Of a DNA stretch of 64,000 nucleotides, positions 53,297 to 61,905 are shown in pieces (the stretch's first letter is position 1; every line of letters starts with the position of its first letter). The notes under the pieces were generated by a model, which was not told the DNA's origin, did not search any database, and saw only the letters and a list, made by a program, of their open reading frames with translations. The position numbers were made by a program, and so were the translations under genes. The stretch covers positions 558,001 to 622,000 of the forward strand of contig CAXXDW010000006.1 in the NCBI GenBank assembly GCA_963665575.2, given 5' to 3'. The DNA comes from Rariloculus sp963665575 (GTDB lineage Bacteria; Pseudomonadota; Gammaproteobacteria; Steroidobacterales; Rariloculaceae).

Positions 53297-56041
53297 TTAC
53301 GATTCCGTGGTCCGGTCATCGGCGGAGACCACCGTGAGGCCAGTGTCCGCGAGCTTCTCGACGATACTGTCGTACTCCGACTTCGTGAAGCTGTAGCGGG
53401 TACCGGAACCGGCGCGGTAGCCGGCGGCGCGCACATGCCGCCGGATGTTTTTGGGGCTCCGATTGAAGTGAGCCGCGATGTCCTTGATTGTGTAATCGGA
53501 CTTGCGGCGCGGTTTCGAGGGCGTGGGTTCCAGTGCCTGCGACGGCCGATCCGCAGGCTCGGGTGCCTGAGGCGACGCGGACATCGATGCAGCCGCGGGC
53601 ACCACGGCCGCCGGTATGCGGCCGAGCTCGGACGCGTCGAAATCGTCCACGCCGGTCAGCTCCATGACCTTGTCATCGAAGGCCCGGACGGCGGCAGCCT
53701 CGTCGGCCGTGAGCACTCCCTTGCGCTCGGCTTCGTCGATCTGCCCCGGCACGTCCTCGCTGACGATCTCGCCGGCGCGCCGGGCGTCGAGCATCCGGCG
53801 TTCCAGCGACTTGACGCTTTCGGCCATTTCGAGCGCTTCCTGCAGCAGCCCGAGCGGGTTCGCCGGCTCAACCGCGGTATAGGCGCAGTCGGCCAGCCGC
53901 TCGCGTGTTTGCGTGGGATTGATCATGAGTTCGACGATCTGCTGGCCGAGTTCGTCGGAGGGTGACGAGAACGTCCTGCCGCGCGGGAAGATCAGAAACC
54001 TGAGCACGGCCGCGACCCAGCGGTTCGGGAAGTTCCTGAGCAAGCCGTGCAGTTGCTCCTGGGCGCGGTAAAGCTGCGTGCGGCACGCCCACTCGACCAG
54101 CGGCAGGTCGGCGGACGGCTCGCCCTGGTCCTGGTAGTGCTTGAGCACCATCGAGGCCATGTAGATGTGGCTCAGGACATCGCCGAGCCGCGCCGACAGC
54201 AACTCCCTGCGCTTGAGCGCGCCGCCGAGCGTGAGCATGGCCGCATCCGCGGCGAGGGCGAACGAAGCACTGTAGCGGTTGATGTGCTGAAAGTACCGCC
54301 GCGTCGCGCCGGCCGCGGGGACTCCCGAGAAGCGGCTGTGCGTCGCGGCCAGCACGAACGAGCGCGCGGCGTTCGACAGGACGTGACCGGCGTGGCCAAA
54401 GATGGCCCGGTCAAACTCGGCAAGGCCGCGCTCCGGATCGCTGTCGCGGGCGGCATCCATTTCGGCGCGCACGTACGGATGGCAGCGGATCGCGCCCTGC
54501 CCGAAGATGATGAGGTTGCGCGTCAGGATGTTGGCGCCCTCGACCGTGATCGAGATCGGCACCGACTGGTAGTTTCGCGCCAGGTAGTTGCCCGGACCGA
54601 GCATGATGGCCTTGCCGCCGTGGATGTCCATCGCGTCGTTGCCCACGTCGCGGGCCATTTCCGTGTTGTGATACTTGAGGATGGCCGACGGCACGGACGG
54701 TCGCTCACCGGCATTGAGCGCCGTGCAGGTCACCCGCGACGCAGCCGACATCGTGTAGGCGTAGCCGGCCATTCTCGCAAGCGCCTCGCCGACTCCGTGA
54801 AACTTGCCGATCGGGAGGCCGAACTGGCGGCGAATGCGAGCGTAGGCGCCGGTCGCGTAGACCGCGGCGAGCACGCCGCCGCGCGCGTTGCTCGGCAAGA
54901 CGACACTGCGACCGACGGACAACTGCTGCACCAGCATGCGCCAGCCCTGCCCTGCCATCGTCACCCCACCGATGATGTAGTCGACGGGAATGAACACGTT
55001 CTTGCCGGAGGTCGGGCCATTCTGAAACGGGATGTTGATCGGGAAGTGCCGGCGGCCGATCTCGATTCCGGGCAGCGTCGTCGGTACGAGTGCGGCAGTG
55101 ATGCCGTAATCTTCCCTGTCGCCGATGAGCCCGTCCGGGTCGTAGAGCTTGAACGCAAGCCCGAGCACGGTCGCGACCGGTGCAAGCGTGATGTAGCGCT
55201 TCTCCCAGTTGAGCCTGATGCCGATGGTTTCGCGGCCTTCGAACGTGCCCTTGCAGACGACGCCGGTATCGGTAATCGCGGTCGCGTCGGAACCGACTCG
55301 CGGCGAGGTCAGTGCAAAGCACGGGATCTCCTCGCCGCTGGCGAGCCCGGGCAGCCAGCGTTGCTTTTGCTCGTCGGTGCCGTAGTGCAGAAGCAACTCC
55401 GCCGGTCCCAGCGAATTCGGCACACCGATTGTCGACGCCGCAGTCGAGTTGCGCGAGGCGATCTTGGTCAGCACCGTCGAGACTCCCAGCGGAGAGAAGC
55501 CCATGCCGCCGTAGTCCCTGGGAATGTTCATCGAGAAGAAGCCGTCGCGCCTGATGTACTCCCAAACCTCGTCGGGCAGGTCGCACAGTTCATGCGTGAT
55601 CTGCCAGTCGTCGAGTATCCGGCAAAGGTGCTCGGCGGGCCCATCGAGAAACGCCTGCTCCTCGTCGGTCAGCTTCGGCGGCGGCAGCGTCAGGAGCGCG
55701 TTCCAGTCGGGCATCCCGCCGAAGAGCTCCCCGTCCCACCACACATTGCCCGCCTCCAGCGCATCCTGTTCCGTCTTCGACATGTGCGGGAGCATGTCAC
55801 GGACGATCTCGAGCAACCTCGCGCTCACGTGCTCGCGGCGCAGCTCCACCAGGTTCAGTGCCGCAAAAGCCGCGAACAGCAGCCAGAGAAACAACGGCCA
55901 GACAATGCCCTCGGCTGCGACGATCGTGTAGGCGAGCAGCACGACGCCGAGCGCGATTGTCGAAACCTTGAGATCGACCCTGCGGTAGGCCAGCGCGATG
56001 GGCGCAGCCGTCAGAACGACAAACCAGAAAATGGAACTCAG
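53297..56041 (-). CDS. fadE: FadE-type acyl-CoA dehydrogenase with C-terminal HTH-like extension
   Basis: About 914 residues (E. coli FadE: 814). Two membrane helices at the N-terminus (SSIFWFVVLTAAPIALAYRR and STIALGVVLLAYTIVAAEG) precede the dehydrogenase: MNIPRDYGGMGFSPLGVS, CFALTSPRVGSDATAITDTG, FGLPIGKFHGVGEALARMAG and MDIHGGKAIMLGPGNYLARN. It does the first beta-oxidation step. The last 100 residues are unusual: a Pro/Ala linker, then SDYTIKDIAAHFNRSPKNIRR and TRYSFTKSEYDSIVEKL, which look like a helix-turn-helix/excisionase-like DNA-binding domain. The start is unclear: at 56041 there is only CTG (after GGAGA); a TTG at 56182 is the nearest standard start. It is downstream of mdh. Confidence 0.88.
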   Translation of the reverse strand: MSSIFWFVVLTAAPIALAYRRVDLKVSTIALGVVLLAYTIVAAEGIVWPLFLWLLFAAFAALNLVELRREHVSARLLEIVRDMLPHMSKTEQDALEAGNVWWDGELFGGMPDWNALLTLPPPKLTDEEQAFLDGPAEHLCRILDDWQITHELCDLPDEVWEYIRRDGFFSMNIPRDYGGMGFSPLGVSTVLTKIASRNSTAASTIGVPNSLGPAELLLHYGTDEQKQRWLPGLASGEEIPCFALTSPRVGSDATAITDTGVVCKGTFEGRETIGIRLNWEKRYITLAPVATVLGLAFKLYDPDGLIGDREDYGITAALVPTTLPGIEIGRRHFPINIPFQNGPTSGKNVFIPVDYIIGGVTMAGQGWRMLVQQLSVGRSVVLPSNARGGVLAAVYATGAYARIRRQFGLPIGKFHGVGEALARMAGYAYTMSAASRVTCTALNAGERPSVPSAILKYHNTEMARDVGNDAMDIHGGKAIMLGPGNYLARNYQSVPISITVEGANILTRNLIIFGQGAIRCHPYVRAEMDAARDSDPERGLAEFDRAIFGHAGHVLSNAARSFVLAATHSRFSGVPAAGATRRYFQHINRYSASFALAADAAMLTLGGALKRRELLSARLGDVLSHIYMASMVLKHYQDQGEPSADLPLVEWACRTQLYRAQEQLHGLLRNFPNRWVAAVLRFLIFPRGRTFSSPSDELGQQIVELMINPTQTRERLADCAYTAVEPANPLGLLQEALEMAESVKSLERRMLDARRAGEIVSEDVPGQIDEAERKGVLTADEAAAVRAFDDKVMELTGVDDFDASELGRIPAAVVPAAASMSASPQAPEPADRPSQALEPTPSKPRRKSDYTIKDIAAHFNRSPKNIRRHVRAAGYRAGSGTRYSFTKSEYDSIVEKLADTGLTVVSADDRTTES

Positions 56042-56207
56042 CGTGATTCTCCGGCGGTTGGATGCACGGGCCAGCCCGCTAATCTCACCAAGGGCCGCGA
56101 TGATCGCGCAGGCCCGATCATAGGTATCTGGGGCGTACGGTCTCGCAAACTCCTGAAATTCATCCCTTATGCTCCATGGCAAGGCGCGGCCTGGGGAGAC
56201 TTGCGGG

Positions 56208-57191
56208 CTACAGCAGCGCCGCCACCCCGCGACGTTCCTCACGAAGCTCGGCGTCGGTCGTGTCGAGTCGGGCGCGGCAGAACTCGTCGATCGCGAGATC
56301 CTGCACGATTTCGTAATCGCCGCCCCGGCACCTGACCGGATAGGAAAAATAGACCCCTTCGGCGATCCCGTAGCTGCCGTCGGACGCCACTGCCATGCTG
56401 ACCCAGCCGTCAGTGCCTTCGGTCCAGTCCCGAACATGATCGATTGCCGCTGACGCGGCGGAGGCGGCCGACGACGCACCGCGTGCCTTGATGATCGTCG
56501 CGCCGCGCTGCTGGACGCTCGGCACGAACTCGTCCTCGTACCATTGCCGCGGCACAAGCGCCAACGCCGCTTGGCCATCGATGGTTGCATGCGCGAGATC
56601 CGGGACCTGCGTCGCCGAGTGATTGCCCCAGATGATCACGCCATCGACGCCGGCAACGTGCGCGCCAACCTTCTGCGCGAGCTGCGCCCTGGCGCGGTTG
56701 TGGTCAAGACGCGTCATGGCCGTGAAGTGCCTCGGATCGAGGCCCCTCGCGTTGGCGCTGGCGATCAGCGCGTTGGTATTGGCGGGATTGCCGACGACGA
56801 GAACCCTGACGTTGCGGTCGGCGCTTGCGTCAAGTGCCTTGCCCTGGGCCGAAAAGATCTCGGCATTGGCGAGCAGCAGGTCGCCGCGCTCCATGCCGGG
56901 GCCGCGCGGCCGCGCACCGACGAGCAGCGCGTGGCTGGCATCCTGAAACGCCGTTTCCGCGTCGTCGGTCGCAACGACACCGTGCAGCGTTTTGAACGCG
57001 CAGTCCTCAAGTTCCATCGCCACGCCGTTCAACGCGCCGAGAGCCGGTGGAATCTCAAGAAGCTGCAGGATCACGGGCTGATCAGGGCCCAACATCTGGC
57101 CGGAAGCGATGCGAAATGCCAGTTGGTAGCCGATCTGGCCGGCAGCCCCGGTGATGGCCACCCTGACCGGCGGTTTGCTGTCCTTGCTCAT
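56208..57191 (-). CDS. mdh: Malate dehydrogenase
   Basis: A 327-residue NAD-dependent enzyme of the group with cytosolic-type MDH. The NAD fold starts AITGAAGQIGYQLAFRIASG. The substrate Arg loop is GARPRGPGMERGDLL, with VLVVGNPANTNALI and the catalytic Asp/Arg of MTRLDHNRARAQLA. The catalytic His is in IIWGNHSATQVPD. It oxidises malate to oxaloacetate in the TCA cycle. Length matches the family. It lies upstream of fadE on the same strand; that the two share a transcript is possible but not shown. Start ATG 57191. Confidence 0.96.
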   Translation of the reverse strand: MSKDSKPPVRVAITGAAGQIGYQLAFRIASGQMLGPDQPVILQLLEIPPALGALNGVAMELEDCAFKTLHGVVATDDAETAFQDASHALLVGARPRGPGMERGDLLLANAEIFSAQGKALDASADRNVRVLVVGNPANTNALIASANARGLDPRHFTAMTRLDHNRARAQLAQKVGAHVAGVDGVIIWGNHSATQVPDLAHATIDGQAALALVPRQWYEDEFVPSVQQRGATIIKARGASSAASAASAAIDHVRDWTEGTDGWVSMAVASDGSYGIAEGVYFSYPVRCRGGDYEIVQDLAIDEFCRARLDTTDAELREERRGVAALL

Positions 57192-57324
57192 GCTCGCGGT
57201 CCGCTGAGGTGTCGCTGGAGTATCTGTGGCCGCGAGATTCTATCACGCGCGCTGTGGTGCACCTGAGCACGCGAAACTTGCCTCTTCGGCCGCAAGCGCC
57301 CCGCCGGAAAACGCAGGACAAGCC

Positions 57325-58389
57325 CTACGGCAAGGCGTATTTCTTGAGCAGGCCGCGAAGTTGATGGTAGGTCAGGCCCAGCATCTCGGCCGCCCGCGTC
57401 TGACGGAAGCGGGCGCGCTCGAGGGCGCGCTCGAGGATGCGCCGCTCGAAGCTTTCGACGGCCGCGCGAAAATCGGCGGGAATCGTCTCGGCCTCGCAAT
57501 CTTCGGCCCCGGCTTCGGGTGCGGCCGGGGTTTCGCTGCCCACGCCGGCCGCCTCCGGCGCCGGTCCCGCGTCGCTGTTCGCCTGCTCCGTACGCGCCGC
57601 CGCGAACGGCACGACGAACGGATCGAAGAAGATGTCGACGATCGGCTCGGCCGGATCTTCGGCGCGGTAGATGCTCCGCTCGACGGCATTTTTCAGTTCA
57701 CGCACGTTTCCGGGCCAGTTGTGCCGCAGCAGCGCCACCTCGGCCTGCGGCGCGAACCCCGCGAACAACGGCCGCCCGAGCTCGCTCGTGATGTTGACGG
57801 CGAAGTGATTGGCCAGCTTCGAAACGTCCTCGGGGCGTTCCCGAATCGGCGGAACGTGGATGACATCGAAGGCGAGGCGGTCGAGCAGGTCGGCCCTGAA
57901 CCGTCCTGCCGCGACCAACGCAGGCAGGTCCTGGTTCGTGGCGCCGACAACGCGCACGTCGGTCGTCAGCGTCTGCGAGCCGCCGACGCGCTGAAACTCA
58001 CCGTACTCGATGACCCTGAGGATGTTCTCCTGCATGCGTAGCGGGATCGTTCCAAGCTCGTCCAGTACGAGCGTGCCGCCGTTGGCCTGCTCGAAGCGCC
58101 CCGTGTGCGTACGCATGGCGCCGGTGAACGCGCCGGCCTCGTGGCCAAAGAGCTCCGACTCGAGCAGGCTCTCGGTCAGCGCGGCACAGTTGACCTTGAC
58201 GAGCGGCCGATCCCAGCGCCCGGAAAGGTAATGCAGCCGCGAAGTGATGAGTTCCTTGCCGGTACCGCGCTCACCGATGACGAGCACGGGCCTCGCGAGC
58301 GTCGCCGCCTTCGAGACGTGTTCGAGCATCGCGAGAAAGGCCGGTGCTTCGCCGACCAATTCGCCTGGTTCGGGTAATCTGCCTGTCAC
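57325..58389 (-). CDS. pspF: Phage shock protein operon activator PspF
   Basis: A 354-residue sigma-54 activator without a receiver domain. It has Walker A GERGTGKELI, the sigma-54 contact loop GAFTGA in FGHEAGAFTGAMRT, Walker B GGTLVLDELG, and the sensor LLRHNWPGNVRELKNAVER. A low-complexity Ala/Glu linker (about 260-305) precedes the Fis-type HTH TRAAEMLGLTYHQLRGLLKKY. It is divergent from pspA with about 300 bases between, the usual arrangement. In E. coli PspA binds and inhibits PspF. Confidence 0.93.
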   Translation of the reverse strand: MTGRLPEPGELVGEAPAFLAMLEHVSKAATLARPVLVIGERGTGKELITSRLHYLSGRWDRPLVKVNCAALTESLLESELFGHEAGAFTGAMRTHTGRFEQANGGTLVLDELGTIPLRMQENILRVIEYGEFQRVGGSQTLTTDVRVVGATNQDLPALVAAGRFRADLLDRLAFDVIHVPPIRERPEDVSKLANHFAVNITSELGRPLFAGFAPQAEVALLRHNWPGNVRELKNAVERSIYRAEDPAEPIVDIFFDPFVVPFAAARTEQANSDAGPAPEAAGVGSETPAAPEAGAEDCEAETIPADFRAAVESFERRILERALERARFRQTRAAEMLGLTYHQLRGLLKKYALP

Positions 58390-58391
58390 TC

Positions 58392-58408
58392 TTGGTGAAT
58401 CCCACCAA
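58392..58408. promoter_or_regulatory. Candidate PspF upstream activating site
   Basis: A perfect inverted repeat TTGGTG - AATCC - CACCAA, about 120 bases upstream of the sigma-54 promoter. A further TTGGTT occurs at about 58425. The spacing suits an enhancer-type activator; it is also next to the pspF start, so it could mediate autocontrol. Confidence 0.5.
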
Positions 58409-58524
58409 ATTTACACTATTTTAGTTGGTTATCAGCATAGACAGTCAATCGGCCAATCTCGCCACGACATGGGGCATGACTACAATCCCATTCTCGATCA
58501 ATAGCTTACGACGGTTCTGCGGAT

Positions 58525-58542
58525 TTGGCACGGAACGTGCTT
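58525..58542 (+). promoter_or_regulatory. Sigma-54 promoter of pspA
   Basis: TTTGGCACGGAACGTGCTTG around 58524-58543 carries the -24 GG (58527-58528) and the -12 GC (58539-58540), with exactly ten bases between, and the TGGCAC box is complete. Transcription would start near 58551. Confidence 0.85.
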
Positions 58543-58694
58543 GAAGGAACTGTGCATGAACTGCCCGGCTCAGCGGCGCACCTGGCGCCGGAGCACGCCT
58601 GCTGACAGGACGGCGGCGACACGGGCAGCGCGGCAGGCCAGGTCAGCCCTCTTGGGCGAGGCGGTCTTCGGTTCAATCTGACAGGTAACAGGCC

Positions 58695-59369
58695 ATGGGA
58701 ATTTTTTCGCGTTTCAGCGATATCGTTAATTCGAACATCAACACCATTCTCGACAAGGCGGAGGATCCGGAAAAGATCGTCCGCCTCATGATCCAGGAGA
58801 TGGAAGACACGCTCGTCGAGGTGCGCTCGGCTGCGGCCCGCGCGATCGCCGACAGGAAGGAGATCTCGCGCAAGCTCGAAGCGCTCGAGCGCGAGGCGCA
58901 GGACTGGCAGGACAAGGCGGAGCTTGCGCTGGACAAGGATCGCGAAGACCTTGCCAGGGCGGCGCTGGCGGAGAAGGCCATCGTCACGAGGACCGCCGAA
59001 GGCGTTCGCGCACAGCGCGACGCCGTCGATGAGGGCCTCGAACGGCTGAGCGCCGACATCGCCTCGCTCGAAGCGAAGCTTGCCGATGCCAAGTCCAGGC
59101 AACAGGCGATCCTCGTGCGGCACGAGGCGGCGAGCAAGCGCCTCGAGGTCCGCAAGCGCCTGCATGACTACCGGGTCGATGACGCGCTCGTTCGCTTCGA
59201 ACGATTCGAGCGGCGCATCGATGGGCTCGAAGGACACGTCGAATCGTACGACCTTGGCAAGAAGGACCTTGCTCAGGAGTTTGCGGAACTTGAGTCCGCC
59301 GAAGCGGTTCAGGAGGAACTGCGCGAGCTCAAGTCAAGGCGCGCGGCGAAGCAGCCCGACGCCGAGTAG
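58695..59369 (+). CDS. pspA: Phage shock protein A
   Basis: A 224-residue coiled-coil protein of the PspA/ESCRT-III family that coats and repairs the inner membrane. The start MGIFSRFSDIVNSNINTIL forms the amphipathic N-terminal helix. The rest is nearly all heptad-like helix: DPEKIVRLMIQEMEDTLVEV, then KALEREAQDWQDKAELAL-type stretches to the C-terminus. It is driven by a sigma-54 promoter under PspF and is followed by pspB and pspC, so the classic pspFABC set is complete. Length matches E. coli PspA (222). Confidence 0.96.
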   Translation: MGIFSRFSDIVNSNINTILDKAEDPEKIVRLMIQEMEDTLVEVRSAAARAIADRKEISRKLEALEREAQDWQDKAELALDKDREDLARAALAEKAIVTRTAEGVRAQRDAVDEGLERLSADIASLEAKLADAKSRQQAILVRHEAASKRLEVRKRLHDYRVDDALVRFERFERRIDGLEGHVESYDLGKKDLAQEFAELESAEAVQEELRELKSRRAAKQPDAE

Positions 59370-59384
59370 CGCGAGACCATCGTT

Positions 59385-59615
59385 ATGTCCGGACAAGCCT
59401 TCGTCATCACCATCATCGCGATGGGGCTGATCTTCGCGCTCATCATGGGCGTGCTCGACCATCTCACGAAGTGGAAATCGAACAGGAGCCTCTCCGAGGG
59501 CGAGCAGCAGCAGCTCGAGGAGCTCTGGCAGAGCAGCGAGCGGCTCGAAAGCCGGCTCAGCGCACTCGAGACGATTCTCGATGGCGACGACCGCCCCCGG
59601 AGCAAATCACCGTGA
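59385..59615 (+). CDS. pspB: Phage shock protein B
   Basis: A 76-residue protein with one N-terminal membrane helix (FVITIIAMGLIFALIMGVLD) and a helical cytosolic tail (GEQQQLEELWQSSERLESRL). It helps PspC relieve the inhibition of PspF by PspA. It lies 15 bases after pspA. Length agrees with the usual 74-76 residues. Confidence 0.93.
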   Translation: MSGQAFVITIIAMGLIFALIMGVLDHLTKWKSNRSLSEGEQQQLEELWQSSERLESRLSALETILDGDDRPRSKSP

Positions 59616-59706
59616 ACGAATCGCTTCACCCCGCGACCCGCTCCTGCGGCTTCCTGCGATCGGGCGCACAAGCGCGCAAGACCGTCCCGGGCAGGAACGC
59701 TTGACC

Positions 59707-60138
59707 ATGGCCCTCAACAAACTCTATCGCGACGGGGAGCGCGGCATGATCGCAGGCGTCTGCGCCGGGATCGCCGACTTCTTCGAACTCGACGTCAGGA
59801 TGCTGCGGATCGCCGTCGCGATCGGCGCGTTTTTCTTTCCCTCGCTGATCGTCGCCTACATCGTCCTCGCGCTACTGCTGAAGAAAAGGTCCGCGCCCGA
59901 CGGGAACGGCGCTGCGGGCAAGCGCAAACGGCGAAAGAAGAAGCACGCGCAACGCGAAGACGACGCTGCGACCGACTTCGCTAGCGCGAACCGCGCCGCT
60001 TCCGAAGTGACGCTGAGCCGCGTACGGCGGCGATTTGGCGACCTCGACGCGCGCCTGCAGCGGCTGGAGAAATACGTGACCTCGGAGCGATACAGGCTCG
60101 ACCGCGAATTCGAGGACCTCAGGGACGGACCAGGGTAG
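59707..60138 (+). CDS. pspC: Phage shock protein C
   Basis: A 143-residue protein with the PspC domain at the N-terminus: LYRDGERGMIAGVCAGIADFF, then LRIAVAIGAFFFPSLIVAYI as membrane helix, followed by LVLALLLKK. The tail is Lys/Arg-rich (KRKRRKKKHAQRE) and ends in a coiled-coil-like segment (VRRRFGDLDARLQRLEKYV). The start ATG 59707 has AGGA upstream; 91 bases separate it from pspB. It probably senses envelope stress together with PspB. The long basic linker is not seen in the E. coli protein (119 residues). Confidence 0.9.
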   Translation: MALNKLYRDGERGMIAGVCAGIADFFELDVRMLRIAVAIGAFFFPSLIVAYIVLALLLKKRSAPDGNGAAGKRKRRKKKHAQREDDAATDFASANRAASEVTLSRVRRRFGDLDARLQRLEKYVTSERYRLDREFEDLRDGPG

Positions 60139-60269
60139 ACGCATCGCCGAACGCCTGGCGACCCGCATCGATTCGCGCGCCGACAAGCACGACGAGGCAT
60201 TGCGGCTCATCGGGCGCCAAGTAGGCGGCGGCGCAGACAAGCACCTGCGCAGCGACGGTTGAGGACCCC

Positions 60270-60299
60270 GTAGCTCTTCCCCGCAACGGCGAGAGCTAC
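60270..60299. terminator. Possible bidirectional hairpin after the psp genes
   Basis: A perfect 8-base inverted repeat, GTAGCTCT and AGAGCTAC, with a 14-base loop, lies between the psp operon and the convergent small gene and touches the latter's stop. The T-tracts are poor, so the terminator call is weak. Confidence 0.35.
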
Positions 60300-60664
60300 T
60301 CCTCTTCGGCTTCTCCGTCCTCCGGCTCAGGGTTGGCTTCCCTGTACGCTCGAACCTGCTCGTTGAACGCCTCGGCGATCACCTCCATCTCCTCGACGCC
60401 CTGGTTGTGCCGCAGGACCATCAACGACTGGTACAGTGCCGGCGAATCCTCCCCACCTGAAGCCGCAAGCTCGGCGTCGACGCAGCCTATATACTCCTCC
60501 ATCGCCGCCATGTAAGTCTGCACTTCCGACTGGACCGCCACGAGCTCTTCCATGGTCGCGGTCTCGCCGTCGGGAACCAGCACGAGCGGCGGGTTGTCGC
60601 AGGCCAGCGCGGGCATCGCCAGCAAGCTTGCCGCGGCAACAGACCAACCAGTAAGCAATTTCAT
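60296..60664 (-). CDS. Small secreted protein of unknown function
   Basis: A 122-residue protein with a signal peptide (LLTGWSVAAASLLAMPALAC). The mature part is acidic and helical: ETATMEELVAVQSEVQTYMA, then EEYIGCVDAEL and a Glu-rich C-terminus (PEPEDGEAEEE). Two cysteines (one right after the signal, one in EYIGC) could form a disulfide. No recognised domain. The ATG at 60664 fits the signal. It is divergent from the YheT-like gene. Confidence 0.7.
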   Translation of the reverse strand: MKLLTGWSVAAASLLAMPALACDNPPLVLVPDGETATMEELVAVQSEVQTYMAAMEEYIGCVDAELAASGGEDSPALYQSLMVLRHNQGVEEMEVIAEAFNEQVRAYREANPEPEDGEAEEE

Positions 60665-60788
60665 GTTCTTTCCCCTGGACATGTCGCTAAAATCGTCCCG
60701 CAATATACTCGACGCGCCGCATCCACGCCAAAACTTCCTCGCGACAGCAACGAACGGTGCTCCCGATCCCATACGCTTTTTTCCCGAA

Positions 60789-61847
60789 ATGCCCATGATT
60801 CCCGCCGCCGCCGCGGACAACATCGACACCGGCAGCTTCAGACCGCCGCCCGGCCTTGAGAATCGGCACGTCCAGACGATGCTCTCCAGCATGCCGCTCT
60901 ATGCTCTGGTCACGCGCAGGCGCAGCGAAGCGCTGCTCGCCGCGTCGCGCGAGGAACTCATCGACTGCGGCGACGGCATCCGCCTCATGGGCGTCATGAG
61001 CGCACAGGTCTCTGCCGCGCGCGGGCTCGTCATTCTGCTGCACGGCTGGGAGGGCTGCGCCGACTCAAGCTACATGCTCGGCGCGGCGGCGACGCTGTAC
61101 GAGCGCGGCTACCACGTCTTCCGTCTGAACTTCAGGGATCACGGCCCAACGCACGCCCTCAACGAGGAACTGTTCCATTCCTGCCGGATCGACGAAGTCG
61201 TCAACGCCGTCAAGGCCATACAGGCACGTCACCGCACCGCGCCTACCGTGCTCGTCGGCTTCTCGCTCGGCGGCAACTTCGCGCTGAGGGTGGCCGTGCG
61301 CGCGGGCGCCGCGGGCATCGACCTCGGTCGCGTCGTCGCCGTTTGCCCGGTGCTCAGACCCAAACACACCATGCATGCGCTTGAAACCGGACTCTGGGCC
61401 TATCGGCGCTATTTCCTGAAGCGCTGGCGGCGCTCGCTGGCCGCGAAGGCCCGCAGTTTCCCGGGGCGCTATGACTTCGGCGACCTGCGCAGGCTTCGCA
61501 CCCTCTCGGCCACGACCGAATTCCTCGTCACGCGTTATTCGGGCTTTCCGGACCTCGATACCTACCTCGAGGGCTACGCGATTACCGGCAGCGCCCTGGA
61601 AGGGCTCGAAGTGCCCTCCCGCATCATCGCCGCAGGGGACGATCCGATCATTCCCGCCCGGGATCTCGCCGACCTCGCCCCGAGCAGCGCGCTTACGGTG
61701 AACCTCTTCCGGCGCGGCGGTCACTGCGGATTCGTCGCCGGCTACAGCCTTCGCAACTGGCTCGACGACACGATCGCCGGCCTGCTCGAAGCGCCGGCTG
61801 CGCAGCTTCGGCCCGCGCCCCCTGCGCGGCGGATGTCCGGCCTATAA
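60789..61847 (+). CDS. YheT-like alpha/beta hydrolase
   Basis: A 352-residue hydrolase of the YheT/ABHD1 family. The N-terminal FRPPPGLENRHVQTMLSS is the family's characteristic start. The oxyanion loop is VILLHGWEGCADSSYM, the nucleophile Ser is in VLVGFSLGGNFALRVA, the Asp in IIAAGDDPIIPARDL, and the His in RGGHCGFVAGYS. The triad is complete. Substrate unknown. Starts at 60789 or 60795 are both possible. Confidence 0.9.
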   Translation: MPMIPAAAADNIDTGSFRPPPGLENRHVQTMLSSMPLYALVTRRRSEALLAASREELIDCGDGIRLMGVMSAQVSAARGLVILLHGWEGCADSSYMLGAAATLYERGYHVFRLNFRDHGPTHALNEELFHSCRIDEVVNAVKAIQARHRTAPTVLVGFSLGGNFALRVAVRAGAAGIDLGRVVAVCPVLRPKHTMHALETGLWAYRRYFLKRWRRSLAAKARSFPGRYDFGDLRRLRTLSATTEFLVTRYSGFPDLDTYLEGYAITGSALEGLEVPSRIIAAGDDPIIPARDLADLAPSSALTVNLFRRGGHCGFVAGYSLRNWLDDTIAGLLEAPAAQLRPAPPARRMSGL

Positions 61848-61848
61848 T
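61843..61848 (+). promoter_or_regulatory. Candidate -10 element of gshA
   Basis: A perfect TATAAT overlapping the stop codon of the preceding gene, 58 bases ahead of the gshA start. The -35 position is not consensus. Confidence 0.5.
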
Positions 61849-61905
61849 GCACGCGGCGCGGGCGGCCCAACGACGCTCCGGCCGGGGTACAAGGGAACGC
61901 CAATC

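Larger units (their letters stand above)
58390..58694. other. pspF-pspA regulatory region
   Basis: 305 bases containing the sigma-54 promoter and a candidate PspF site described separately. Between them is an AT-rich stretch (about 58408-58460) that could bend or bind IHF. From the promoter to pspA lies a leader of about 140 bases, in which I find nothing else. Confidence 0.5.

Noticed and set aside
54047..56335. A 762-codon open frame antisense to fadE
   Set aside because: Shadow of fadE; no signal, motif or ribosome site.
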